A stretch of 33,854 nt of DNA from Gemmatimonadaceae bacterium (GTDB lineage Bacteria > Gemmatimonadota > Gemmatimonadetes > Gemmatimonadales > Gemmatimonadaceae), in NCBI GenBank assembly GCA_035533755.1, contig DATLTC010000047.1, positions 1 through 33,854 on the forward strand. Reading direction: 5' to 3'. Below, in pieces: positions 1 to 9,052 of the stretch. The position numbers were made by a program, and so were the translations under genes. The notes beneath the pieces are model-generated. The model worked only from the letters and a program-made list of their open reading frames with translations, was not told where the DNA came from and did not search any database. Every line of letters starts with the position of its first letter. The first letter of the stretch is position 1.

Positions 1-3000
1 CCCGCGGCGAGCACGGTGTAACCCGCCGACGTGAGAATCCGCTCGGCCAGCCGCCGCACCGCCACCTCGTCCTCCACCAGGAGGATCGTCTCCGTTCCCG
101 GCGCGTGCGCCGCAGTCCGTGCGGTCACGCGGGCGTGCGGCACCGCGTCCACCCGCGGCAGGTAGATCTTGAACGTCGAACCCTGCCCCGGCTCGCTGTA
201 CGCCCAGATACTGCCCTCGCTCTGCTTGACGATGCCGTACACCGTGGCCAGCCCCAGCCCCGTCCCCTTGCCCGCTTCCTTGGTCGTGAAGAACGGCTCG
301 AAGATGCGCTGCTGGGTCACCTCGTCCATGCCCACGCCCGTGTCGGCCACCGACAGCAGCACGTGGGCGCCCGGCCGCACCGACGCGTGCAACTCGGCGT
401 GGGCCGCGTCGAGTTCCACGTTGCGCGTCTCGATGGTCAGCGTGCCGCCGTCCGGCATCGCGTCGCGCGCGTTGACCACCAGGTTGAGCAGCACCTGCTC
501 CAACTGGCGCGGATCGGCCCGCACGCTCCCCAACTCCTTGCCCGGAATGATCACCAGGTTCACGTCCTCGCCGATCAGCCGCTGCACCATGGTGTGCATG
601 CCGCCCACCAGCCCGTTCAGGTCCACGACGTCGGGCTTGAGGATCTGCTGACGACTGAACGCGAGCAACTGGCGAGTCAGATTGGCGGCCCGCTCGCCGG
701 CTGCCTGGATCTCCGCCAGATCGCGGCGCAGGGGATCCGCCGGCGGCACCTGGTCCATGGCGAGGCTCGTCGTCCCGTTGATCACGGTGAGCAGGTTATT
801 GAAATCGTGCGCGATCCCGCCTGCCAGACGCCCCACGGTCTCCATCTTCTGCGCCTGCAGAAACTGGGCCTCCAGTTGGCGGCGCTGCTCGGCCTGCGCC
901 GCCAGCTCCATCGCAAACCCGATGTTCATGGCCAGATCGTCGAGCAGCGCCAGCTCATCGTGGTCAAAGAAGCCCGGTTCGGTGGCGTAGAGCGTGAACG
1001 CGCCCCGCGTGGCGCCGCTCACGGTGAGCGGGAACGCCGCCGACGCCCGGTAGCCCAGGCGCAGCGAATCGTCGCGCCACGGCGCCATGCGCGGGTCGTT
1101 GGCGATGTCGTTGCTGACGTCGTGGCGGCCGGTGCGGAGCGCGGTGCCCGTGGGGCCGCCCGCGCGCCTGGGGTCGCTGAGCACGATGTCGAGGCGCGAC
1201 AGATACCCGTCGGACACGCCGGCCGACGCCGCCACGCGCACCGCCTGCGTGGCGGGGTCCACCAACCCCACCCACGCCATGCGGAACAGGCCCCGCCCCA
1301 CCGCGATCTCGCACGCGCGTTCGTACAGCGCCTGCAGGTCGCGGATGCGCACGATGCCCTCGTTGATCTCGCTCAGCACGGCGTACACCCGATTCAGCCG
1401 GCGCACGCGCTCCTCGGTGCGCCGCACCTCGGTCACATCCTGCATCGCCCCGATCACGCGCACCGCGCGCCCGGCGGCGTCGCGGGCAATCCGCCCCCGA
1501 TCCTCCACCACCGCGTACGTGCCGTCGTGGCGCCGGAAGCGATACGTGTCCGACCAGCTCGCGCTCGTCGAATCGAGCGCCGACCGCAGCCCCTCGCGCA
1601 CGCGGTCGCGATCATCGGGGTGCAGGCGGGTGGTCCACGACTCCAGGCCCGGCTCCACCTCCGCGGGCGAATCGCCGAACAGCACCTGGAAGTTGTCGTT
1701 GCGCCAGAGCGTGTCGGCGGTCACGTCAAAATCCCAGATGACGTCGAACGTCGCCTGGTTCGCCATCTGGAAACGCTCCAGACTCAACCGCAGCGCCTCC
1801 TCGGCGCGCTTGCGCTCGGTGATGTCGTCGAACACCGCGGCAAAATGCCCGGGCTCCGAGCTGTACACCGAGAGCATGAGCCATTGCTGATTGGACTTGA
1901 AGTCGAACTCCACCACCTCGGGCACGCCGGTGGACGCCACGCGCCCATACAACTCGAACAGTTCGGGGCTCACCTCGCGGATGCCGGGAAGGAGTTCGCT
2001 CACGCGCTTCCCGATCGCCCCCGTGAGCCCGCTGAGGCGCGTGAACGCCGCGTTGACGTCGAGGTAGACGAAATCCACCGGCCGCCCCGCCGCGTCGTAC
2101 TCCATCCGGCAATACGCGAATCCGTTGAGCATGTGTTCGAACAACGACCGGTAGCGCGCTTCGCTCGCTCGCAATGCTTCCTGGGCTCCACGCTCCAACT
2201 CGTACAACTCGCGGTAGATGCCGGCCTGCTTGCGCCGATAGCCGCTGGCCGTGACGGCCGCCGCCAGCAGGATGAGCGAGGCCACCACGAGCCCGATCAG
2301 CATCGCCCGGTAGCGCGCTTCGGCCAGCAGTTCGCCGGAGTCCACCTTGGCCACCATGAACCAGGGTGATCCGGCGATGGGGCGCAGGTCCGCCAGCACC
2401 TTCACGCCGCGATAGTCCAACCCCTCCACCTGGCCAACCCGGCCGAGCACCGCCTGGGCGGAGGGATAGTTGGTCTGGCTCAAGGGACGCCGCCAGCGGA
2501 GCGCCGTGTTCGGTGCGTACCGCAGATCGCTGAGCGCCACGACGTCGTCGCCCTCGCGCTCCACGAGCACGGTCTCGGCGCTGCGACTGGGCGTGGGCCA
2601 GGTCTGGATCAGCGGATACAGATACGCGTGCGCGTCGGTCCGCAGCATCGCCGCGCCCACCGGCCGGCCGGCCGAGTCCCGGACCACCGCCACGGCGTCG
2701 ATGTACACCGCGCCGCCGCGCCCGCGGAACAGGTCCGACAGCACGGCCCCACGCGAGGCGAGCGACGCCGCCACGGCCCGCCGCGTGGCCGAATCGACCG
2801 ACACCACGGTGCCGTTGCCCCCAACGAGCACCCGGCCGTCGGGCGCGATGAACGCTGCGTCGACATATCCATACGCGGCGGCGGTGATCTTCAGGTACTC
2901 ACGCAGTTGCGCCAGCAGCGCGGGCCGCGCGACGCCGCCCGAGAGTTCGCCGAGCGCGCCGCTGATGAATGGATTCCGCGCCAGGACCGCCGCATCGCCA

Positions 3001-3197
3001 ATGCGCTCCCGGCGCCACTGCTGGATCTCGTCGGCCTTCAGGCGCCCCACCGCGGCCACGGCGCCGTACTGCGCCTGCTGGATGGCGTCCGCCTCTATCC
3101 GGTAGTAGCCGTAGCCGCCCACGAGCAGCACCAGCGTGACGGCCAAGAAGGCCGCCACCCGGGTTCGCCAACCGACGCGCGACGCTGAAATCGCCAC
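1..3197 (-). CDS. Hybrid sensor histidine kinase (Cache-like, PAS, PAS, GAF, HisKA, HATPase, receiver), truncated at window edge
   Basis: Membrane sensor kinase, expected to autophosphorylate on His and pass phosphate to its own C-terminal receiver. The reverse strand is open from a GTG at 3197, preceded by AAGGA, past base 1, so about 1065 residues are visible and the end is missing. Seen in order: membrane helix about 14-32, an extracytoplasmic sensor region of about 260 residues (Cache-like by position), second helix about 298-319, PAS about 342-456 ending DDITERKRAEE, second PAS about 468-588, GAF about 625-765, the HisKA motif GGIAHDFNNLL with phospho-acceptor His797, the N box with Asn909, then FEPFFTTKEAGKGTGLGLA. 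ILLVEDE at about 1035 opens the receiver; its acceptor Asp lies outside the window. The gene starts 78 bases after the GH127 stop on the same strand, so the two may be cotranscribed. Family assignment is firm; the ligand is unknown. Confidence 0.93.
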   Translation of the reverse strand, partial: MAISASRVGWRTRVAAFLAVTLVLLVGGYGYYRIEADAIQQAQYGAVAAVGRLKADEIQQWRRERIGDAAVLARNPFISGALGELSGGVARPALLAQLREYLKITAAAYGYVDAAFIAPDGRVLVGGNGTVVSVDSATRRAVAASLASRGAVLSDLFRGRGGAVYIDAVAVVRDSAGRPVGAAMLRTDAHAYLYPLIQTWPTPSRSAETVLVEREGDDVVALSDLRYAPNTALRWRRPLSQTNYPSAQAVLGRVGQVEGLDYRGVKVLADLRPIAGSPWFMVAKVDSGELLAEARYRAMLIGLVVASLILLAAAVTASGYRRKQAGIYRELYELERGAQEALRASEARYRSLFEHMLNGFAYCRMEYDAAGRPVDFVYLDVNAAFTRLSGLTGAIGKRVSELLPGIREVSPELFELYGRVASTGVPEVVEFDFKSNQQWLMLSVYSSEPGHFAAVFDDITERKRAEEALRLSLERFQMANQATFDVIWDFDVTADTLWRNDNFQVLFGDSPAEVEPGLESWTTRLHPDDRDRVREGLRSALDSTSASWSDTYRFRRHDGTYAVVEDRGRIARDAAGRAVRVIGAMQDVTEVRRTEERVRRLNRVYAVLSEINEGIVRIRDLQALYERACEIAVGRGLFRMAWVGLVDPATQAVRVAASAGVSDGYLSRLDIVLSDPRRAGGPTGTALRTGRHDVSNDIANDPRMAPWRDDSLRLGYRASAAFPLTVSGATRGAFTLYATEPGFFDHDELALLDDLAMNIGFAMELAAQAEQRRQLEAQFLQAQKMETVGRLAGGIAHDFNNLLTVINGTTSLAMDQVPPADPLRRDLAEIQAAGERAANLTRQLLAFSRQQILKPDVVDLNGLVGGMHTMVQRLIGEDVNLVIIPGKELGSVRADPRQLEQVLLNLVVNARDAMPDGGTLTIETRNVELDAAHAELHASVRPGAHVLLSVADTGVGMDEVTQQRIFEPFFTTKEAGKGTGLGLATVYGIVKQSEGSIWAYSEPGQGSTFKIYLPRVDAVPHARVTARTAAHAPGTETILLVEDEVAVRRLAERILTSAGYTVLAA

Positions 3198-3275
3198 CGG
3201 ATCCTTGGCACGAGGGAACGCTCGCCGCGCGCTACTGCCCGGCGCGGCCGCTATCCCCCGCAATGTGCGCCGGCT

Positions 3276-5786
3276 TCAGCCCCCGGGCAACACGTCCCGA
3301 ACGGTTCGCACCCCAAACACTTGCGCAACGCGCCCCTGCGGCCCGGCCTGGAACCGCACCGTCACCTTGGACTTGCCGCGCGTGAGACTCGCCGGCACGG
3401 CGTACCTCGCATCGTAGAATCCGGTGGCAGTGGCGGCAGGCGTGAAGTGCGCGATGGACGTTCCGTCCACGAGGATCTCGAAGTCGGCCGGCGCCGGCGG
3501 CAGTCCCAGCTCGTCGTAATACGTGACCACCAATGCCATGGCGGCATTGGCGTCCACCGGCAGATCATACGAGAACCAGCCAGCCCCGCCGCGGCCCAAC
3601 CGCCCCTGCGCGCGCTGCGACGGCCGGTTGGCGGGATCGCTCTGATAATTGAAGTTGGGCTCCTGCGCCCGGTTGCCCGGCTGCACGAAGCCCATGGTGT
3701 GTGCTTCGAGTTCGCGCACGCGCTCGGCCTCGGCGTCGAGCGCCGCCACGCGCGCATCGAACCCCGCGGGCGTGATCACGTCCATGTACACGCTGTACGT
3801 GCGCTCGTACGTGCGGTAGAACGGCGCCAGCGGCACGTCGGTGGGCGCCGCCGGCTGCTCGGGAATGCGCGCCACCTGCCGGGCCACGAAGTTGCCGGGC
3901 TGCGTGCCCGCCGGCACCACCCAGTCGCTCACCGGCCGCCCGGCGGCCACCATCACCGGCACGAGCGGGCGCGTGTACTCCTCCCGTCCCTTGCGGCGCG
4001 GGCCGAGATCGGCGGCCAGCGCCATCGGGCCCCACATGACGGCGGTGATCTGCGCGTTGTCGGGCGTGGTCTCGAAGCGCAGCGTCCTGGGCAGCACCAA
4101 CTCCACCCGGTCGCCCGACTTCCACACGCGTCTCAGCTCCACGAACGTGCTCGGCGGCAGCACGCGCGGATCCTGGCTCACCAGCCGCCCGCCGGCGCGC
4201 CCCGCCGCCAGGCTCGCCAACGACGGCTGCGGCATGTCCGCGCCGTTCACCCGCACGGCAAACTCGTCGCCCGCCCAGCTCGGGCGCCGCACGGCGAGGG
4301 TGAATTCCCTTGCCGACGGCATGGTGAGCGTGAGCGCCGCGTGGCCGCCGTCGGGAAAGTCGGTGTCCATGGCCACGTGCACGCCGAGGCCGGGCACATC
4401 CGCCGCCGTCGGCACGAACTGCGTCACGTAGAGCGTGTCGCCGGTCTCGTAGTAGATGCCGTAGCCGTGCAGCGCGTGGTTCTCCATCCCCGTGCCCACG
4501 CAGCAGGTGAAGTCGTGGAGCATGTCCTGATACTCCTGCTGCTCGCCGCGTCCGATCGGCACCATGTACGACATGTCGCCGGTGACCGGATCCATGGACG
4601 ACAGCGCGTGATTGAACAGCGCGCGTTCCTGGAAGTCGGCGTAGAACGCGTCGGGGCGCAGCGAGAACAGCCGCCGCGTGAGCTTGAGCATGTTGTACAC
4701 GTTGCACGACTCGCAGGTGCGCCCGTCGATGAGCGTGCTCCACCGGTCGGCCGGCCCGAAGTACTCCGACAGCCCATGGCCGCCGCTGGCGTACGTGTGG
4801 TGCTGCACCACCGTGTCCCAGAAGAACGATGCCGCCAGCAGGTCGCCCGCGTCGCCCGTGTACCCGAACCGTTCGGCAGAGCCCACGAGCTTGGGGATGG
4901 CGCAGTTGCCGTGCTTGCCGTCCAGGTTGTCCTGGCCGCGCTTGAGCGCGTCGGTGAAGGCGTGGTGCTCGAACCGGTACGACAGACGCAGCCACCGCTC
5001 GTCGCCGGTGTCGGCCCAGAGGTCGGCCAGCACCTCGTTCATCCCCCCCTGCTCGGTGTTGAGCATCTCGGCCAACTGCTGCGCGTCGAGCGGCGCCAAG
5101 ATCCCCTCGGCCCACGCGGCGAACTTCGTCTCCACGTCGAGCGCCGCGCGATTGCCCGTGTGGCGGTAGGCGTCACGCAGGCCGGCGAACGTCTTGTGCA
5201 GCGTGTACCAGGGCGACCAGAGTCCGTTGAGATCGAACGGCTGCGAGCGGATGATGCCCCGCTGCAACTCGCCGAACGCCTCGCGTCCGTGCTCGAGCGC
5301 GCTCAGATAGCCGTCGCCGTTCTTGTCCTGCACTTCCTTGAGCCCAGCCACCAGATAGTCGGCGCGCTGCTTGAATCGCTCGTCGCCGGTGGCGCGGTAC
5401 ATGAGGCTCACCGCCGACAGGTGGTGGCCGGCGATGTGGCCGGTGAGGTTGTGGCCGTCGCCGTCCCATCCGCCGTAGCCCGGCGCCTTGGGGGCGAGCC
5501 CGGCGCGGATGCGATAGTACGCCAGCATGCGGTCGGGGTCGAGCGAGAGCAGATACTTCCCGTCCATCTCCTGCGCGTGCTTGAGCGGACCGCCCAGCAC
5601 GCGGACGTTGCCCAGCGGCACGGGGCGGGCGCGCACCATCTTGTCGGGAACCACGCCGTCGGCCAGCGCCTGCTCGCGCTCGGCGGCGGTCAACACGGAG
5701 GCGCTCGCGGTGCCGCGCAGGCCAAGGGAGAGAGCGGCGGCCGCGGAGGCGGAGCGCACCAGGAAGTCGCGTCGGGACGAGGGCAT
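3276..5786 (-). CDS. Tat-exported GH127 (DUF1680) beta-L-arabinofuranosidase-like glycoside hydrolase
   Basis: Predicted retaining glycosidase removing beta-L-arabinofuranose or a related sugar from plant glycans outside the cytoplasm. The 836-residue product starts MPSSRRDFLV followed by an Ala-rich stretch, a twin-arginine signal peptide. The body is the DUF1680 (alpha/alpha)6 barrel: GHNLTGHIAGHHLSA about 111-125, SPWYTLHKTFAGLRDAY about 191-207, GRTCESCNVYNMLKLTRR about 355-372 and DFTCCVGTGMENH about 425-437. Glu359, Cys361, Cys428 and Cys429 match the Zn-binding and nucleophile set of Bifidobacterium HypBA1 as I remember it; Glu341 is a candidate acid/base. The C-terminal part from about 560 holds beta-rich accessory domains. 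It lies upstream of the sensor kinase on the same strand. Substrate specificity cannot be read from sequence; other GH127-related activities are possible. Confidence 0.9.
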   Translation of the reverse strand: MPSSRRDFLVRSASAAAALSLGLRGTASASVLTAAEREQALADGVVPDKMVRARPVPLGNVRVLGGPLKHAQEMDGKYLLSLDPDRMLAYYRIRAGLAPKAPGYGGWDGDGHNLTGHIAGHHLSAVSLMYRATGDERFKQRADYLVAGLKEVQDKNGDGYLSALEHGREAFGELQRGIIRSQPFDLNGLWSPWYTLHKTFAGLRDAYRHTGNRAALDVETKFAAWAEGILAPLDAQQLAEMLNTEQGGMNEVLADLWADTGDERWLRLSYRFEHHAFTDALKRGQDNLDGKHGNCAIPKLVGSAERFGYTGDAGDLLAASFFWDTVVQHHTYASGGHGLSEYFGPADRWSTLIDGRTCESCNVYNMLKLTRRLFSLRPDAFYADFQERALFNHALSSMDPVTGDMSYMVPIGRGEQQEYQDMLHDFTCCVGTGMENHALHGYGIYYETGDTLYVTQFVPTAADVPGLGVHVAMDTDFPDGGHAALTLTMPSAREFTLAVRRPSWAGDEFAVRVNGADMPQPSLASLAAGRAGGRLVSQDPRVLPPSTFVELRRVWKSGDRVELVLPRTLRFETTPDNAQITAVMWGPMALAADLGPRRKGREEYTRPLVPVMVAAGRPVSDWVVPAGTQPGNFVARQVARIPEQPAAPTDVPLAPFYRTYERTYSVYMDVITPAGFDARVAALDAEAERVRELEAHTMGFVQPGNRAQEPNFNYQSDPANRPSQRAQGRLGRGGAGWFSYDLPVDANAAMALVVTYYDELGLPPAPADFEILVDGTSIAHFTPAATATGFYDARYAVPASLTRGKSKVTVRFQAGPQGRVAQVFGVRTVRDVLPGG

Positions 5787-5822
5787 GGCGGCGGCGGAGT
5801 GGAAGGCGGCAGGAGCCGCATC

Positions 5823-5886
5823 GGCGCGGCATTCTATGATACTCGCCGCCGGTCGAGGTGGCGAGCGCGCCGCCGAGCATAGTGGT
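5823..5886 (-). promoter_or_regulatory. Candidate promoter of the GH127 gene, related to the window's repeated -10 module
   Basis: On the minus strand this reads GGCGGCGAGTATCATAGAAT then GCCGC. The AT-rich hexamer TATCAT (5836-5841) lies 49 bases upstream of the GH127 ATG and is embedded in GC-rich inverted repeats. The same GGCGGCGA-TAT-ATAGAA pattern occurs ahead of the VOC gene at 13673, so it is probably a shared promoter element. No convincing -35 is visible. Confidence 0.4.
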
Positions 5887-5942
5887 GGGGGCGGCAGCCG
5901 CGACCGCTGGCCGTTCTGGTGACCGTCACTCGTCGCGTTTCA

Positions 5943-5971
5943 TTGCGCCTGCCAGACACCGGCCTTACGTT
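5943..5971 (+). promoter_or_regulatory. Possible sigma70-type promoter for the kinase fusion gene
   Basis: TTGCGC (5943-5948) and TACGTT (5966-5971) are separated by 17 bases and lie 24 bases before the GTG start. Spacing fits a housekeeping promoter with a short leader, but both hexamers are imperfect. Confidence 0.35.
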
Positions 5972-5994
5972 AGCGTTCCCGAGCCAGGGCACGC

Positions 5995-8892
5995 GTGTCC
6001 ACCGACCTTTTGCACAAGCTGCAGGCCTCACTTGGCGCCGAATACCTGCTCGAGCGCGAACTCGGCGGGGGCGGCATGTCGCGCGTGTTCCTGGCCGAGG
6101 AACGCCGCCTGGGCCGCCGCGTGGTGGTGAAGGTCCTGAGTCCCGACGTGGCTCCCGGCTTCTCCGCCGACCGGTTCGCGCGCGAGATCGGTCTCGCCGC
6201 CCGGCTGCAGGATCCGCGCATCGTGCCTCTGCTCCGGGCAGGACAGATCGACGACCTGCCCTACTATACGATGCCGTACGTGGACGGAGAGTCGCTGCGC
6301 ACGCGGTTGGTGCGCGGCCCGGTGCCGGTGCACGAGGCCCTGGGCATCCTCCGCGACGTCGCGCTGGCGCTCGAATACGCGCACGCGAACTCCGTCGTGC
6401 ACCGCGACATCAAACCGGAGAACATCCTGCTCTCCGGACGCACCGCGGTGGTATCGGATTTCGGAATCGCCAAGGCGATCACCGCGGCCACGCTTCCCCT
6501 CGACGGCCCCGCCGGACTCACAGCGCTGGGCACGATCATCGGCACTCCCGCGTACATGGCGCCCGAGCAGGCCGCGGGAGGAATGGTCGACGCGCGGGCC
6601 GACATCTACGCGTGGGGGATGGTCGCGTACGAGATGCTGGCCGGCACGCATCCGTTCGCCGAACACACGACGCTGCAGGCTCTGCTCACCGCGCAGATGG
6701 TCGACGCGCCAGAGCCGCTCGCCCGGCGGCGCGCGGGATTGTCCGCCGAGTTCACCTCGCTCGTCGACCAGTGCCTGGCCAAGGATCCCAACGACCGGCC
6801 GGCCAGCGCGTCGGCGCTGATCGAGCGGCTGACCGCAGCCGAACGTGGCGTGGTCGCGCCGGCGCCGGCGCCGGCGCTCGCGCGGCGCAAGCTCGCCGCT
6901 CTGGCGGCCGCAGTCGTGCTGCTCGCCGCCGCCGGCGGCTGGACGTACGTGCGCTCGGAACGACGGCATTGGGCGCGCGAGGTGGCGCTGCCGCAGGCGG
7001 AGCAGTTTCTCGCCGCCGACCGCCCCCTCGCCGCCTTCCAGTTGATGACCCGCGCCGCCGAGTACCTCCCCGGCGACACCGGCATCGCGCGCGCGATGCA
7101 GGACAATACGACCCGCGTTACCGTCACGTCGTCGCCCGCCGGCGCCCGCGTGGCGATTCGGGATTACAACGCGCCCGACAGCGTCTGGTACACGCTCGGC
7201 ACGACGCCCATTCACGCGGCGCGGATCCCGAAGGGGACTTTTCGCTGGAAGGTATCGGCCCCCGGTGCGCGGGATTACGTGGCGGCGCCCGTGAGCGCGC
7301 CCGCGATGACCTTTGCGCTCGATTCGTCGAACGCCGCGCCCGCCGGCATGGCGCGCGTGCCGGCCACGGTATGGGGCGACTACATCGCGTTCGTCGGATG
7401 GGTCGGCCCGTTCAACATGCCGGCGTTCTTCATCGACCGCTTCGAGGTCACGAACCGGCAGTATCAGGCATTCGTGGACGCGGGCGGATACACCAAGGCC
7501 ACGTACTGGACCGCGCCGTTCGTCCGCGACGGGAAGGCGCTCACGTGGCAGCAGGCGATGGCGCTGTTCCGCGATCGCACCGGGCGCCCCGGCCCGTCCA
7601 CGTGGGAGGCCGGGCACTATCCCGACGGCCAGGCCGATTATCCGGTGTCGGGCGTGAGTTGGTACGAGGCGTCGGCGTACGCGGCGTTCGCCGGCAAGAG
7701 TCTGCCGGCATTCGCGCAGTGGTATGAGGCGGCGCCGGGGGCGTCGGCGCGCGAGGTGGTGCGGGCCAGCAATATTTCACGGTCGGCGCCGGCGCCGGTT
7801 GGCGCGTTCAAGGGTGTGGGACCGTACGGCACGTACGACATGGCCGGCAACGTGCGCGAGTGGACGCTCAACACGCTCGACGGCGAACGGCGCTTCATCC
7901 TCGGCGGCAGCTGGTCGTCGCCCACATACCTGTACACGGAGCCGGAGTTGTTGTCGCCGTTCGACCGCTCGCCGGCCAACGGCATCCGGTGCGTGCGCAA
8001 CGTCGCCCCGGTGCCGGCGGCGGCGGCGGCCTCGGTGAAGACCCTCTCGCGCGACTTCTCCACGGTGCATCCGGCGAGCGACGCCGTGTTCCGCGCCTAC
8101 CGGGTGATGTATCGCTACGACCAGACCGCGCTCAACGCCAGAGACGAAGGCGTGGTGGCCGATACCAGAGACTGGACGGAAGAGAAGGTGAGCTACGACG
8201 CCGCGTACGGCAACGAGCGCGTGACGGCGTATCTCTTCCTGCCCAAGCGCGTGCGGCCTCCGTACCAGACCGTCCTGTTCTTTCCCAGCGCCCGCGTCCT
8301 CGACCTGAGCGACAGCCACCAGCTCGGCGACACGGCGTTCTTCGATTACGTGGTGCAGAGCGGGCGCGCCGTGTTGTATCCGATATATCAAGACACATAT
8401 GAACGCCGCCTCCGCCACACGCGTCCGGGCACCGCGGCGGCGGCCGCGGTGGACGTGCAGCAATCCAAGGACGTGGGGCGGTCGCTCGACTACCTCGCCA
8501 CGCGTCCGGACATCGCCGGCGACAAGCTCGCCTACCTCGGCGTGAGCATGGGCGCGGCCAACGGCGTCATCTACGCGACGATGGCGCAGGACCGGCTCAA
8601 GGCGATCGTGTTCCTCGATGGCGGGTTCTTCCTCGACGCGCCGCCGCCGGGGGCCGACCAGGTCGACTTCGCGCCGCGCCTCACCAAGCCCGTCTTGATG
8701 GTGAACGGCCGCTACGACTTCAGCTTCTCGCCCGCGCAGTCGCAGGACCCGCTGTTCCGCATGCTGGGCACTCCGGCCGCGGACAAGCGCCACGTCCTGC
8801 TCGAGACTCCCCATGACGTAGACGCCGACCGGCCCGCGCTCGTGGCAGCCGTGCTTGGTTGGTTGGACCGGTATCTCGGGCCGGTGCAGTAG
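5995..8892 (+). CDS. Ser/Thr protein kinase fused to PEGA, FGE-sulfatase (SUMF1) and alpha/beta-hydrolase domains
   Basis: A 965-residue multidomain membrane protein. The cytoplasmic Hanks-type kinase (about 18-280) has a Gly-rich loop LGGGGMSRVF, Lys46, HRDIKPEN with Asp138, DFG with Asp155 and MAPEQ. One membrane helix (about 300-322) follows. A PEGA domain (about 370-430, TVTSSPAGARVAI) and an FGE-sulfatase fold (about 448-668, FFIDRFEVTNRQYQAFV, GVSWYEASAYAAF, GNVREWT) are next. The C-terminus (about 685-965) is a dienelactone-hydrolase-like alpha/beta hydrolase with GVSMG Ser851 and probable Asp908 and His940, so a complete triad. The SUMF1 part lacks the Cys pair of true formylglycine enzymes and probably serves as a binding or structural fold. 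The GTG start has a weak AGGG ahead. It is divergent from the GH127 gene. Domain calls are firm; the joint function is unknown. Confidence 0.92.
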   Translation: MSTDLLHKLQASLGAEYLLERELGGGGMSRVFLAEERRLGRRVVVKVLSPDVAPGFSADRFAREIGLAARLQDPRIVPLLRAGQIDDLPYYTMPYVDGESLRTRLVRGPVPVHEALGILRDVALALEYAHANSVVHRDIKPENILLSGRTAVVSDFGIAKAITAATLPLDGPAGLTALGTIIGTPAYMAPEQAAGGMVDARADIYAWGMVAYEMLAGTHPFAEHTTLQALLTAQMVDAPEPLARRRAGLSAEFTSLVDQCLAKDPNDRPASASALIERLTAAERGVVAPAPAPALARRKLAALAAAVVLLAAAGGWTYVRSERRHWAREVALPQAEQFLAADRPLAAFQLMTRAAEYLPGDTGIARAMQDNTTRVTVTSSPAGARVAIRDYNAPDSVWYTLGTTPIHAARIPKGTFRWKVSAPGARDYVAAPVSAPAMTFALDSSNAAPAGMARVPATVWGDYIAFVGWVGPFNMPAFFIDRFEVTNRQYQAFVDAGGYTKATYWTAPFVRDGKALTWQQAMALFRDRTGRPGPSTWEAGHYPDGQADYPVSGVSWYEASAYAAFAGKSLPAFAQWYEAAPGASAREVVRASNISRSAPAPVGAFKGVGPYGTYDMAGNVREWTLNTLDGERRFILGGSWSSPTYLYTEPELLSPFDRSPANGIRCVRNVAPVPAAAAASVKTLSRDFSTVHPASDAVFRAYRVMYRYDQTALNARDEGVVADTRDWTEEKVSYDAAYGNERVTAYLFLPKRVRPPYQTVLFFPSARVLDLSDSHQLGDTAFFDYVVQSGRAVLYPIYQDTYERRLRHTRPGTAAAAAVDVQQSKDVGRSLDYLATRPDIAGDKLAYLGVSMGAANGVIYATMAQDRLKAIVFLDGGFFLDAPPPGADQVDFAPRLTKPVLMVNGRYDFSFSPAQSQDPLFRMLGTPAADKRHVLLETPHDVDADRPALVAAVLGWLDRYLGPVQ

Positions 8893-9052
8893 CGCCCGAG
8901 GAGGCGAGTCGGGCCCGCGGCGCGCTGGCTGGGAAACCGGGCCGGAGGGCCTCCCGTACGGCCTACCGGCTCCCCGTGCCCGGGACCAGTTTATACCTCT
9001 ATGCTCCGGCACCACCGTTCACCCTTCGCTCGAACCACGGGATCGAACTCCG

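Noticed and set aside
105-2369. Long plus-strand open frame opposite the sensor kinase
   Set aside because: The reverse strand carries PAS, GAF and HisKA motifs in one frame running off the window; the plus frame is compositional.
3321-5882. Very long plus-strand open frame antisense to the GH127 gene
   Set aside because: Its translation is Arg/His/Val/Gly-rich with no family motif, while the minus strand encodes a complete recognisable enzyme. It is a GC-rich shadow frame.
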